64,000 nucleotides of DNA from Trichosphaerium sp. ATCC 40318. Lineage: Eukaryota; Discosea; Flabellinia; Trichosidae. A program made the translations under genes and the position numbers. Of the stretch, positions 46,386 to 57,371 are shown one piece after another. The stretch is taken from NCBI GenBank assembly GCA_038496445.1, contig JALMLS010000627.1, positions 1 through 64,000 of the forward strand, given 5' to 3'. Within the stretch, counting starts at the first letter, position 1. Each line of letters starts with the position of its first letter. The notes under the pieces are model-generated. The model was given only the letters and a program-made list of their open reading frames with translations, was not told the DNA's origin and searched no databases.

Positions 46386-47040
46386 ATGGAGCCTCTCGTG
46401 GCCCTCAATAGGGGTTTTGAATTAACAGCAAAGCAGCTATGCAATCTAGTTATTAACAACAGTACAGTTATTGAAAAGAAAAAAAAAAACGTTTGGCAAA
46501 CCGTTTTATGACTTGTTTAGGCAATGACACGCTAGAAAAACTAGGTGGAGCCAAGAAACTAGCTGAGCTCTTGAAAGCTGATCCATTGGACGGTTTACAT
46601 AACAGTGAAGGTCCTAATTACGACGAAAGGCTTAAAATGCATCTTGTTATTTGAAAAAAAAACATGTTTCCGTAAAGAGTTTCTCTAACTCCACTAGATA
46701 CGGTGATAACGTTCCAAAAACGCCTCCAATGCCTTCTTTTGTTTCGTGTATTTGTGCAGCGCATGTTGACGTGTGTTTGGTGCGTTGTAGGGTCATTGAC
46801 GGCCTGTTTCATTGTGTGTAGATAATTCTTGCTCTGGTTTGTGCCACTTCAAGTGTACGTTATCGGCATTTTTGATCATTATCTGATACTCTAACAGGTT
46901 GTTGCGTTTGTACTAGGCGAAAATAACCGCACAGATTGGATGGAAAGTGCAGTAATTTTATTTGTTGGCAACTATGAAATATATTCTTTGTTTCGCGCAA
47001 TGATTGACGGTGACAGTATCAACCATTCCGTTGTATTCAT
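46386..47040 (+). pseudogene. N-terminal fragment of a P-type Ca2+-ATPase (P2B-like)
   Basis: The start MEPLVALNRGFELTAKQLCN splices to NDTLEKLGGAKKLAELLKAD and PLDGL, the classical plasma-membrane Ca2+-ATPase N-terminus. A second exon has RYGDNVPKTPPMPSF. Then come LIILALVCATSS-like and ENNRTDWMESAVILFVGNYE, the first two membrane helices. Similarity ends near FRAMIDGDS. The phosphorylation (DKTGT) and ATP-binding regions are absent, and the middle exon cannot be read cleanly. A truncated relic. Confidence 0.75.
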
Positions 47041-47642
47041 TCCAAAACGTACGGCTGATTCTCCAACCTACCAAGATTCAAGCACAGCATGACAACTATT
47101 CTTTTTATATCGACATGCAGGTGTTTTGGCAGTTAACTCATCCTGATTGTTATCTTGGCTTACTCTCAAGCGTTGCTGTGTAACGCGCTGCAAATTATTA
47201 GTTTTAAATCCTAAAATAGTTTTGATTACACTGACACGTGATATATTTAGATTGAATAAATCGGTTGATTACACATGCTCGTTTACGTTTCTAGTCTGAT
47301 GTTAAGATTCGCGTAATGTATTCACGATGTTTCTCGTGAGATTTCATATAAAACTTAATGATAGAGGGCTTATTGTCACGTTTCTGCTTTAAGAATGACC
47401 GTGATCAACCCTAAAAGCGGTAGTATAGACTATAAACTATACCATACCATTAAATAGGTTGATAAAGCTCCAATACATAGTATTAGCACTCGCTAACACT
47501 AGGTATCGCGAAAGAAGTGCTCGTGCAGCAAAGAGTTTATCGAGGAAACCAAATAAAAATTGTGGTTGTCACGTCATTCTTGTTCACTGACTTGAAAAAA
47601 AATCAAAATCAATAACAACCAACACAAACAACAACAAGCTAA
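47041..47642. other. No gene recognised
   Basis: 602 bp, AT-rich, stops in all frames. It may contain the promoter of the next gene. Confidence 0.4.
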
Positions 47643-48547
47643 ATGTCAAACAAACAAACATCAACCAACAACAAGACAAAGAAACCTGTCACTCAAAAGA
47701 AGAAACCATCAAAGGCACCAGTGTACGTTAATTTATCGTCAAGTGAAATCCAATGATTACTGACACTCTTCATGATAGTACAAAGAAACCCACAGTTAAC
47801 CCTGCAACTGTTGGAGGAGGTGTCGGAGGCACATTCATGAAGTCATTGCGTATGTTCTAAAGCCTGTGATGTATTCTAACAGTTTATGATAGCAAAACCT
47901 TGTGGTGTTGCTGGTTTGGGACCTTGTATCGGAATCATCAGCCCAAATCCAAATGGCACATGTTATTGTGCTCATATCAGCGACTCTTGCTCAATGAGAA
48001 CATGGTGGACACCATACGATAAGATTCAAAAAGCAGTTCGTACTGCTTGGATTGAAGAAAAAATCAAATCTGGTTTAGGTATGTAATTGTTTGCTTTGTT
48101 ACTTTTGTGATCGTGATGTATGACTCACCCTATGGTCTAGGAAATCAACCAATTAGTAAAAGAGCATTTTACGTGATGACAGGAATGCCAAAAGCAAATG
48201 CAACATTTGCGGCTGTACTTGAGGTATTGAAGGGTGCTCGCAAAGTGATCAACAAAACAGGATGTAGAAGGTTTAAAAGTGGATTCTACTTGAATTCCAA
48301 GGGTGTTATTCGTCCACTTGTTGAACCTGATGCACTTTGGGCATGTGGTTGGGTTAAAGGAACAACACTATCACAACGTTATAAGAAGATGCCAAATAAC
48401 AAGGTCAATGGAGATGGCGTATTTGACGTACCTGATATGAAAAAGTTTGATACAGTCGTTTCACAAGTTCGTAAAGTAAAGAAGGGTTTGGTCAGTAAAG
48501 ATGACCCAGCACTCAAAAAATTCAGGCATGTATTGGCGAAGGTATGA
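47643..48547 (+). CDS. Unknown protein with a deamidase-like Cys...His motif
   Basis: The basic N-terminal exon (MSNKQTSTNNKTKKPVTQKK) splices through TKKPTVNPATVGGGVGG to IAKPCGVAGLGPCIGIISPN, then NGTCYCAHISDSC. It continues RTWWTPYDKIQKAVRTAWIE and, after one more intron, KRAFYVMTGMPKANATFAAV, LEVLKGARKVIN, EPDALWACGWVKGTTLSQRY, ending KKFRHVLAKV*. About 240 residues with a Lys-rich start. The GLGPC...(16)...H arrangement resembles CheD-type glutamine deamidases and the NTAN1 fold, but no further similarity is seen. The junction before IAKPCG is uncertain. No membrane segment. Function unknown. Confidence 0.6.
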
Positions 48548-48971
48548 TCACGTGCGAACTTTCGTATCATTGGAAGATACGCCTTGTATATACTATAAAT
48601 AAACAAACCCTTTAACAATACTTGTTTTATTTTATTCAGCTGAGGTAAGTCACCGACAATATAGGGCTTAGAGTAGCAGTATTTCTAATTTCTAGATTCT
48701 AGAATTTATCTGTAAAGTTAATTAGATGGGCATCTCTCAGAGCTACATGTGGAATCTGTTTTCAAACACCCAAGTATCGACCATCGATTGCAGATAGAAA
48801 GACAGAATAAAATAAAGTCTTCACAACTTGTACCTATTGACCCATCAATGCCGTAATTCAATAACACGATCAAACTTGCTCACAACTACAAAAAAACAAG
48901 ACGGCTTTTTTTTGAAATTTTAAAAACGTTGTTATTACAAGCAATTAAACAAAGGGGTTTGAGTTTTAAAT
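48548..48971. other. Intergenic spacer, no gene seen
   Basis: 424 bp between an unknown gene and a convergent tubulin fragment. A polyadenylation-like AATAAA (about 48,597) follows the upstream stop. Confidence 0.35.
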
Positions 48972-49387
48972 TTATTCGTCATAGTATTCACCTTCTTCTT
49001 CATAATCATCCACAGTATCAGAAGCAACCTCTTCGTAATACTTCTCCAAAGCACCCAAATCTTCACGAGCTTCGCTAAAGTCGCCTTCCTCCATGCCTTC
49101 TCCGACATAGCAATGGACCTGAAAGAGAGAACGAAAGTAACTTGGAACAAAGAGCGAAAAAAAATCCAAAAGTTTCTGAGAAACTGAACGTACAAAAGCG
49201 CTTGGCGAACATCAAATCGAATTTACGGTTGATGTGTGAAAATGTTTCAGCAATTGCTGTAGTGTTAGCAAGCATAAGAACAGCTCGGTAAACCTTTGCT
49301 AGGTTGCAACCAGGTACAACTGTAGGTGGACGGTTGTTGATACCGCACTTGAAACCAGTTGGACTCCAGTCTACAAATTGAACGTTT
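48972..49387 (-). pseudogene. Alpha-tubulin C-terminal fragment
   Basis: Two exons give [80 protein letters not shown] and [20 protein letters not shown], ending EEGEYYDE. This is the last ~115 residues of alpha-tubulin. The N-terminal 330 residues with the GTP-binding motif are not found upstream, where a glycosyltransferase gene follows. The fragment is intact in frame, so a recent duplication or an assembly break is possible. The tail ends in Asp-Glu rather than the usual Glu-Tyr. Confidence 0.85.
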
Positions 49388-49799
49388 CTAGAGGAAAAAA
49401 GTCAACACCGAGTCACTTTGCGTAAGTGGCCTGGTAATCGTTTTTTCATTTTCTAGTTTTTGACTGGTCCAATGTAATAGAAGTTACTTCCTAAATTAAT
49501 GCTTGAAATTGCCTTTTTTAGCTTGTTAGCAAAGATGGTTTATTTGTGAGTGCCCCTAAGAACCTTGAAGAAACGTTCCAACTAGGTAGGTATGACTCAA
49601 GGCAAATGATTGTCTATTACCACGGAATGTTTGTGAATGTTTTGGATAACGAATAGTAAGCTCTCTATTGTTGAGAATTACAACGTGGTTGTCGGGCAGA
49701 ACGTATTACTACGCTATTCTTCAACTAAGTCCCGTCTCTCTGACATATTCTCATCTTTCGTGAGTCTATACCGTTATACATAGTGTTTAGAAATCACCC

Positions 49800-51140
49800 T
49801 CAATACCACAAAAAAGATAATAGTACACTAATGACTTGTTTTACTCGCTTGCAACTAATGAATTCAATTTTTCTAAAAACATCTTATCTTCAGCTGCCCA
49901 ACCGCAGTACCACTCGGGATCATAACTATCGCGACATGCATATTAGCAAGATTAAATGTCCTTAGTACAAGTAAGGTTGACGTACCCTCCAACTCGTTCA
50001 AAGACCGAACTCTTTACTATAACTGATCCTCCCATTGCTGGGTTTTTAACCATATGCCCTCACTAGAGTACTCACCATTCACTTCTTGATTCTTGATCAT
50101 TTTGTTTGTTTCTTTAGAACTCATAAACACAGCAAACGTCATGCCTTGGTAATATTCTTTTTCGGGCTACTAATAATAAAAACCTTTTTTATAAATATCT
50201 AATGACACTTACGTGCTCGTTTACTTCGACCCAGGCCTCTGATAAGAATGGTGTTGGTACGACTATATCAGCGTCATGAAAGATTGTATACTCTGTTTTT
50301 GGTACTAAAAGGAACATGGAGTTGTATAATAAAGCCTTTGGATACATATGACAACCCCAGTAAGCTGCCATATCCTCTAGAAAATTTTGAGAAAGTGAAA
50401 AAATCACGCGCTGCCAACAACGTACTTGGAAAGTGGGTGTAGTCAAGCTTACTGTTCAATGCAATTATCCTGAATAGCTTGTTCTTTGTACCGAAATCCA
50501 TAAGTACAATACGAACAGTCTTGTTATGGTGTTGACGAAAGTGCCTGCAAATCGTAAAACGTGTAAGTTTCTTCTAACGTTTCACAACATTCCAAAGTTT
50601 TGCTTACTCAGATGATATCACGAGAGACTTAACTACGTGTATAACGTTTCTGAAACGAGAACTAGATGTTGGTACGAACTACAAACGGTTTTCTTTTCCA
50701 AGCGATACAGCAGGCCAAAAGCCACTCAATCGCATCGTTTATATCGCAGCTTGATGTAATGCCGAATCTGAAATATTTGTACTGGCGTTGTATTTGTGAA
50801 GTTGATGTCCGAATAACCTTACACGGCTTGAAGTACCGTCAAAAGATTTTACAATGTCTTGTACCACGTTCTGAGCGTTGAATAAAGGCAAGACAACGGA
50901 GAGGAGAGATAGAAAGCTGTCCTTGTGCTGATGCATCAGGATCAAAATTTTGAAATGTCGGAGGAGGTTTCGAAAGAGAAATTCTAGCGGGCTTGTATGT
51001 TGATGGCGGTATTGTACTGCCAGTACTTTGTTTATTTGGCGGTGGCGGCGTTTTATCAGATGTTGGAGTTGTTGTAGGAAGTGATAGTCTCGTCTTTGGT
51101 ATTGTCTAAAGTTCTGTCGTTGTAAGGTCTAGGCATTGCT
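49800..51140 (-). CDS. GT-A fold glycosyltransferase, galactosyltransferase-like
   Basis: A Pro-rich N-terminal region (PPPPNKQSTGSTIPPSTYKP) precedes RNVIHVVKSLVISSE, HHNKTVRIVLMDFGTKNKL, MAAYWGCHMYPKALLYNSMF, IFHDADIVVPTPFL (DxD-type metal site) and EYYQGMTFAVFMSSKETNKM. Then come PAMGGSVIVKSSVFERVGG and YDPEWYCGWAAEDKMFF, the acceptor/GWxxED block. This order is that of galactosyl/GalNAc-type transferases acting in the Golgi. At least six introns. The 5' end and membrane anchor were not resolved, and the last exon is short, so it may be damaged. Confidence 0.6.
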
Positions 51141-51320
51141 GTCGTTTGGGTAGTTGAGACAGGTACGTAGCTGTAATGGAGGGTAATATCCAGATCAAAC
51201 ATAAATTATTTGAGCCAAGTACAAGTGCCGAGGAACTAACATGTGTTAATAAGTCGGCAATTGTATATTGCGAAGATTTTTTGATTTAGAAAAACACATT
51301 ATGAAAACCAGAGTGGAAAA

Positions 51321-51746
51321 ATTATTTTTATTGTCGGATTCTATGCACTCATACATGTTGCATTAGTGTGCAAAGAATCAGGGTCAAAATTGGTCTGGTA
51401 AGCCAGAAATTTTGACTTTTTTGTCGATTTTTTGCTTCAAAAACGAAGAACTTTTTGAAAAAAAAATTGAAAATACGCGTTTCACATGTTTTAGTGTGTA
51501 AAAAATCATGGCTGAAGTTGACCGTGGTAACATAAATGTTACCTTTCTTATTTTTTTCTGGAAATTTTTGCGTAAAAACATGTCAAATGCGTATTTTCAA
51601 TTTTTTTTTCAAAAAGTTCTTCGTTTTTGAAGCAAAAAATCGACAAAAAAGTCAAAATTTCTGGCTTACCAGACCAATTTTGACCCTGATTCTTTGCACA
51701 CTAATGCAACATGTATGAGTGCATAGAATCCGACAATAAAAATAAT
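51321..51746. repeat. Long near-perfect inverted repeat (hairpin element)
   Basis: The left arm 51,321-51,493 and right arm 51,577-51,746 are reverse complements over about 170 bp with only a few mismatches. They begin at ATTGTCGGATTCTATGCACT and meet near ACATGTTTT. The spacer is about 83 bp. It has the form of a foldback/MITE-type element and could fold as DNA or RNA. No long open frame lies inside. Confidence 0.85.
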
Positions 51747-53235
51747 TTTCTTGCGTTTTTCGAGTACTAAAACTACACATTGAACTTATTAGTTCATCTA
51801 GGGTTTAGACTCCAATTTAGATTTGCTTGCTACAACGAATGTGTTTCAATAAAATTCGACAAGCATTCTATACCAGCATTGACGCGAAAGCAAGGCGACA
51901 GCTAATATAACCAAGGCATGACGGAGAATTTTCCAGTCAGAATATAGACGTCCCTTATGTTGGTCTCTGATGATACTGTAGTACTTTGCAGTGTCAATAA
52001 AAATAAAAACGTACAAATACAAGCTTTCACATGTCCCAAAGCGTTTATTTCCATGTGTAACCATATTGACATTGAGAATCTAACCGTAGTTTTTTAGCCA
52101 CGAAAAAAACACAATTAAGAAGTGTGATAGATGTCTTGTGAATGAGCAGCGTTACCTCTGTTTCTTGCAATTTCTGACACCTCCAATGAAACATGACAGA
52201 TCTCCCAGAACTAGTAAGTTGAGATATCTATAATCTAGATTTTAGGACAAAGAAAAGTAAAACACAATGTAAAGGGTGAGTTATCGCTCAGTTGAGCCGT
52301 ATCAGCGCATTTGACGTTTGATGTTTGTTACTACTTGTTGTAAAGGTGAAATAGGGTGATAATGGTGGCCACAATGCCTGGGGTTTGTGGAGTGACAGAT
52401 GCCTGTTGGTGAAGTTGCAGTCTAGTTCAAAAGGTAAATGAACATGACATAGTAGACTTGTTTGGCAGAAGTACCCTTGTTTAGTAGGCGATATCAGCAA
52501 TGATCAATCAACTTACACTTAAAGGACTTGGCAGTTAATACCAGAACAAATATCCAACAACTACTCTTGACTACCTTACCCTCTTAAATTGTCATTGAAC
52601 AGTGTGAAGCGGTGCTTTTAAGCTCCCAGATAAGACTTACTGTCACGTGATTGTCCTTAGGAAAATAATCCTCATTTCTTCTATAAACAGCTAAATGACA
52701 TGTACACAGCATCTAATACGCATAGAAGTTCTATAGCCGCCTGTTTAGAGGGTTTTACCCTAACAAGTTACAACTAATTGCTTTAGTATGTTTGTTACCG
52801 TTTAATAAACGCTTTGCTGAGCTTAAAAGCTGTTTTAACAAAGTTTAAAGCTTCAATGAACAAAGAAGCTGCCAAACTGCTTTAAAACATGTTATCGACT
52901 ATATCAACGCGTATAAAGACCTATTAACCATCTTTAACAATTATTTGCTTTCTTGGCTGTCCACTTGTAGACTTTGATCCACCTACTAATGTACCGTGTT
53001 AGATGTTTGTTTGTAGCATGTTCCAGCTTTTTGTTTAACGTACAACGACTAAATTGCTTCTCGAAATGGCACAAGTAGTAATTGAAGGTTCCTAGCTCTT
53101 TAAAAATAAGATAATGTACTGTGCACTATACAGCTTAACTTTCAGCAGTAGTTAACGAATTATAGCAGCATAGTTTCAAAGAAACTACTTAAAGCACGAT
53201 TTTGACAGCCAAATGAGATTTACTTATTATTAGCA
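51747..53235. other. No gene recognised
   Basis: About 1.5 kb of AT-rich DNA. Short open frames of 60-72 codons (for example on the minus strand at 51,846-52,064 and 52,288-52,500) match no family I know and are probably chance. Confidence 0.4.
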
Positions 53236-53830
53236 AAACAACTACGAAGCAGTAAACGACTAGTACTACGCACATATTAACGGTACGTAGTATTTTCTTC
53301 CACAAGAATTGAGAGCTGAGACGATACTTTTTCTTTTGTAGACCGTTGCAAAATCATCTACTCTCAACCTTGCCGTGAGGTTTACGCTCTTTTGCAATAC
53401 TTGCCAGTGAACCATAGCTAAATTCTTTAGACATAAATTATCAAACAACTACGAAGTAGTAAACGACTAACGCTACGCACACATTAACGGTACGTAGTAT
53501 TTTCTTTCTCACAAGAATTGAGCGCCGAGACGATACTTTTCTTTTGTAGACTGTTGCAAAATCATCTACTCTCGACCTTGCCGTGAGGTTTACGCTCTTT
53601 TGCAATACTTGCCAGTGAACCATAGCTAAATTCTTTAGACATAAATTATCAAACAACTACGAAGCAGTAAACGACTAACACTACGCACATTAACGGTACG
53701 TAGTATTTTCTTTCTCACAAGAATCAGAGCCGAGATACTTTTTCTTTTTGTAAACCGTTTGGAAAATTGTCTACTCTCAACCTGCGCTGAGTTTGACGCT
53801 CTTTTTGCTTCTTATTTCCCAACATCTCCG
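53236..53830. repeat. Three tandem ~207-bp repeats derived from the next gene's 5' end
   Basis: Copies start at about 53,237, 53,443 and 53,651, each with AAACAACTACGAAG, ACGGTACGTAGTATTTTCTT, TTTCTTTTGTA and CATCTACTCTC. Copy 3 diverges in its second half into CTACTCTCAACCTGCGCTGA, GCTTCTTATTTCCCAACATC, which repeats the coding start of the MORN gene at 53,947 (TFSFVNRLENCLLSTYAEFD). In copies 1 and 2 the frame reads TFSFVDRCKIIYSQP. Confidence 0.8.
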
Positions 53831-53946
53831 ATCTTTGATGTTTTCTATTTTTTGGAACAACTGATGTTGTCTAAAAACCATAGTCTACGTAGAAAACTTC
53901 GTTTGCGGTTTTAAAAGTTAGCGTTGTTCTCTACTACGCGCTAAAA

Positions 53947-55909
53947 ATGTCGTCAACAACTTTTTCTTTTGTAAACCGTTTGGAAAATTGTCTACTCTCC
54001 ACCTACGCTGAGTTTGACGCTCTGTTTGCTTCTTATTTCCCAACATCTCCGATCTCTAATGTTTTCTTTTTTTTTCCTGAACGGTTTTCTAAACTTTTGC
54101 AACTCCCATACAACGCCATTCATACTAATTCATTTATTCTAGATATCTTTACTAGACAATATGACAGCGCCTACATCTATTTTAGACTTTCCTATTACAA
54201 ATGAAATACTAGCATACATAACTACTTTCGACTCAGAAGTATTTTCAAAATTTTGCATTCTTTCGAAACGTGCTGCTGTTGGTACACGGTACAACACCAA
54301 GTTGCAAAAACATGGCATATGGATGTACTGGCACAACAATGGAGTAATGAGGAGGCGATGTAACATGGTCAACGGCAAATGGCACGGCGAATTGAAGGAG
54401 TGGTATCGCGGTGGAAAACCCAGACTGCAATGTGATACGGTCAAGGGAAAAAAAAGCGGCACTTTGAAGGAGTGGTTTAAATGTGGACAACGCAAGGCAG
54501 AGCGCGTTATGGTAAACAAAGAACGCGGCAAATACAAAGAGTGGTATAAAACCGGACAACTTCGATCACAATGTGTTATGGTCAAGGGAAAACGCCATGG
54601 TACATGGAATGAATGGTATAAATGTGGACAACTCAAGTCAACATGCGATATGCTCAATGGAAAACGCAATGGCGAATGGAAACAATGGCACAAAAATGGC
54701 CAACCCAAGGTAATATGTAGTACAGCCAATGGCGAATGTGGTCACTGCTATCGGTGGGATGAACATGGACAACTGGTATGTGCTTTTTATGTTCTCTGGT
54801 TTCATACCTGCTAACCCTTTTGTAGATGTCAGACAAGATTTTGGTATCTGCTCTGAGGTCTAACGAGAGTTCTGTATGTGGTCTAAAGTGGTGTTTTACT
54901 AACAACTGCCAAGGGTAATCAAAAAAGAAAGAGAACATGCTATGATGCCGAGCGCCCAAAAAAGAAACAGCGTGTAAAAACATCAAGAAAAGAGCCAGCA
55001 GAAAAGCAGGAAACAAAGCACTTGGTATCAAAAAAAAAACAACCAGCAGAAAAGAAGAAGCAAGTGGTGTCAAAGCCAAAGAAGCAGGTGGTGTCAAAAC
55101 GGAAGCAGGTGGCGTCAAAGAAGAAGCAGGTGGTGTCAAAGCCAAAAAAGCAGGTGGTGTCAAAACTAAAGCAGGTGGCCTCAAAGAAGAATCAGGTGGT
55201 GTCAAAATTGAAGCAGGCGGTGTTAAAGAAGAAGCAAGCGGTGTCAAAACCAAAGCAGGTGGCATCAAAAAAGAAGCGTCCTGTGGAAATACCAAACATT
55301 AAAGTACCTGGGAGGTGAGTAAAAAAACCCACAAAAATTCTTATTCTGACAATAACTATAATAGACATGCAAAAAGACATCTATCTGCACCTGCCAAGCC
55401 ACGACAACGAACTAATACAAAACCACCAAACCTAGGATCTACATGGTGGGACCTAACATATAAAAAAAGACCTATACCACTTACTGCAAACCAGTTACGT
55501 TCGTACTTTGATCATTACAACAGAGAGAGGTACTGTTCTTTTGTAAAATGGGTTATTGTTAAGTGTCTTTTTTTTTAGATCTGTCCAATTAATGCATGAC
55601 CGGGCAGCAGTACTTCTGTTTGCAACAATTGATAACTTGTTTGCAGAGTTTGAACAAGAGAACTTGAAAGAAAAATATGATTTTACGTTTGATGAGTGGG
55701 TAGCAGAATTTGGTGAATCTTGGGAAGAGTACCAACCATGCTTTCAAGGTAAACATGAAGACGTGAGTGAAGCAATGGTCACACTGTACCTTCATGATAA
55801 GCAGGGAGAGGCAATAACAGTTATTATTGAAGCATATTTGGACCTAGAGGCTATCCTCATTCCCCTAGGATACAATGCTAAGCCTGAAACACCAAGTATG
55901 CCGTTTTAA
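53947..55909 (+). CDS. MORN-variant repeat protein with lysine-rich repeat domain
   Basis: Exon 1 (MSSTTFSFVNRLENCLLSTY) splices in phase to ISLLDNMTAPTSILDFPITN, a helical F-box-like start. Seven repeats of about 23 residues follow, of the type NGKRHGTWNEWYKCGQLKS (MORN_2/YwqK-like). After two introns comes a Lys/Gln/Val repeat domain (KKKQVVSKPKKQVVSKRKQV; 55,020-55,290), then HAKRHLSAPAKPRQRTNTKP, STWWDLTYKKRPIPLTANQL and an acidic end (DEWVAEFGESWEEYQPCF) to TAA 55,907-55,909. The highly basic middle could bind nucleic acid. No known whole-protein match. Alternatively the first exon is non-coding and translation starts at 54,161. Confidence 0.65.
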
Positions 55910-56022
55910 GCAACGTTTTTATTTTATTTTTAATTATTTACAATAGAGTATGTTGCAGTGCTGGACTCAAAGTACAAATATATTTGTTTTTGTTTTGTCG
56001 GACCTTACGCTAATGTCTATTT

Positions 56023-56433
56023 GTTAGAAAAAATCTTCTCCAGCATAATGTAGATGATCTTTACAATGGAGCATTCCAAGGCTTGGCTGACATAACAAAT
56101 TTGAAAGTATTGTTCAAAGAAGTGGCAAAAACACTTGGTAGAATATGCTTGATGTACAAACATCTCTTACCTGATGGTCTACCACAACTAATTACAATGG
56201 ACATCACTTGTTGGAATACATTCTTGTATGGAGACAAGAAGCTAATAACATTCGTAGTCAGGCATGGACGAGCTTTACACAGAACTTGCCGACGACTAAA
56301 GCGTCAAATACGAAATCGCTTCTTCAAAATTAAACAGTATCGAAATGATTGTGCAGCACAGAAATACTTTGATGTAAAAGCTGCATGTCTAGAATGTCAT
56401 AAATTTTTGACGTTTTTTAATCCTGTTGAATAA
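56023..56433 (+). CDS. Unknown protein, 5' exon unresolved
   Basis: Open after a TTTGTTAG acceptor: NLLQHNVDDLYNGAFQGLAD, LFKEVAKTLGRICLMYKHLL, PQLITMDITCWNTFLYGDKK and CRRLKRQIRNRFFKIKQYRN, ending TFFNPVE*. About 135 residues, basic, helical, with Cys in the last third. A small first exon (MLQCWTQ, 55,951) is possible but the phase does not fit cleanly. I do not recognise it. Confidence 0.4.
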   Translation, partial: VRKNLLQHNVDDLYNGAFQGLADITNLKVLFKEVAKTLGRICLMYKHLLPDGLPQLITMDITCWNTFLYGDKKLITFVVRHGRALHRTCRRLKRQIRNRFFKIKQYRNDCAAQKYFDVKAACLECHKFLTFFNPVE

Positions 56434-57371
56434 TAAACAAATATGCAACTGTAGTAACTACCATTTATTTTGCAACATATCATCCTTGTTTACAAGAACT
56501 CACTTTGCAATACCAGCGGCAAACTGACTGTTGAAATTCTTCTCCAGCCCAAATTCACAAGTTGGTACATGAGTTAAAATAAGTATGTCCTAGTGGAATT
56601 AATAAGTAGGCGCTTTAGGTTTAGAATTGCACATTGCTTTGCCACTGTATTTTCTTTTTTTTTAAATTCCAGGACTTTGTTAACCTTATTGCATGTACTA
56701 ATGCTGTTCGTTCGCTATTAGAATTCTCATTCTAAGCTGGTGTTTGGTTGACACCTTTCCTACCATCTTAGATACTACCTTATTGTTCTAATTATGACAG
56801 AGAACGAGGTTGTACAGTATTCAACCTAACGTTTCTTCCTTTAGTAACTTACCATTAGTAGTAGTGTACCATTAAGGAATTTCGACTCGTAAAAAGTTGA
56901 GCGTAAAAATAATTTGTTTCGAGAGATTTGACCTTTTTTGGGTGTTTTTTTACGCTCAAAACTTTTCATGGCTGTACACGTGTTTTACTCCGTTACAGAC
57001 GTTTGGGTAAACTTGAGTTGACTTCATATAAATCAACAACAACAACAACCGACAAAGCTTTAACAACATGGCGAGCAGCAATCACCCACATCCCACCCAA
57101 AAATTTCCTTTTCAATTTGTTTTAAACTGTAAAACTTTTCTTTTATTTTCCAGTGTTCTTGTATAATATAGCAAATGCTTGGCGCTGCGCTAGAGCCACA
57201 AGACATTTTGTCTTCCTCCCAACATCGTCTTAGTTAGTGTTCCTTGGTTAGTTGATAGAAGAAAGTCAACTGAGAGTGTTAGAACTCTAACTCGTAAATC
57301 GTAATTTTTGAACAATTTTTTTATTGAATAACAAAAGAGGTTTCAAGTAATTAGCTTACAAATACAAAAGC
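56434..57371. other. No gene recognised
   Basis: About 940 bp, AT-rich, with a 65-codon frame at 56,928-57,125 that has no family resemblance. Probably flanking DNA of the transposase gene. Confidence 0.4.

Noticed and set aside
49441-49700. Missing tubulin exons upstream of the C-terminal fragment
   Set aside because: I read all minus frames here and found no tubulin blocks such as the GTP-binding GGGTGSG.
54139-54729. Minus-strand 196-codon frame with repeated HxFxxP pattern
   Set aside because: Antisense to the MORN repeats; its repetition mirrors theirs.
54654-55295. Minus-strand proline-rich repeat frame (LTPPAS)
   Set aside because: Antisense reading of the lysine repeat; no start or splice support.
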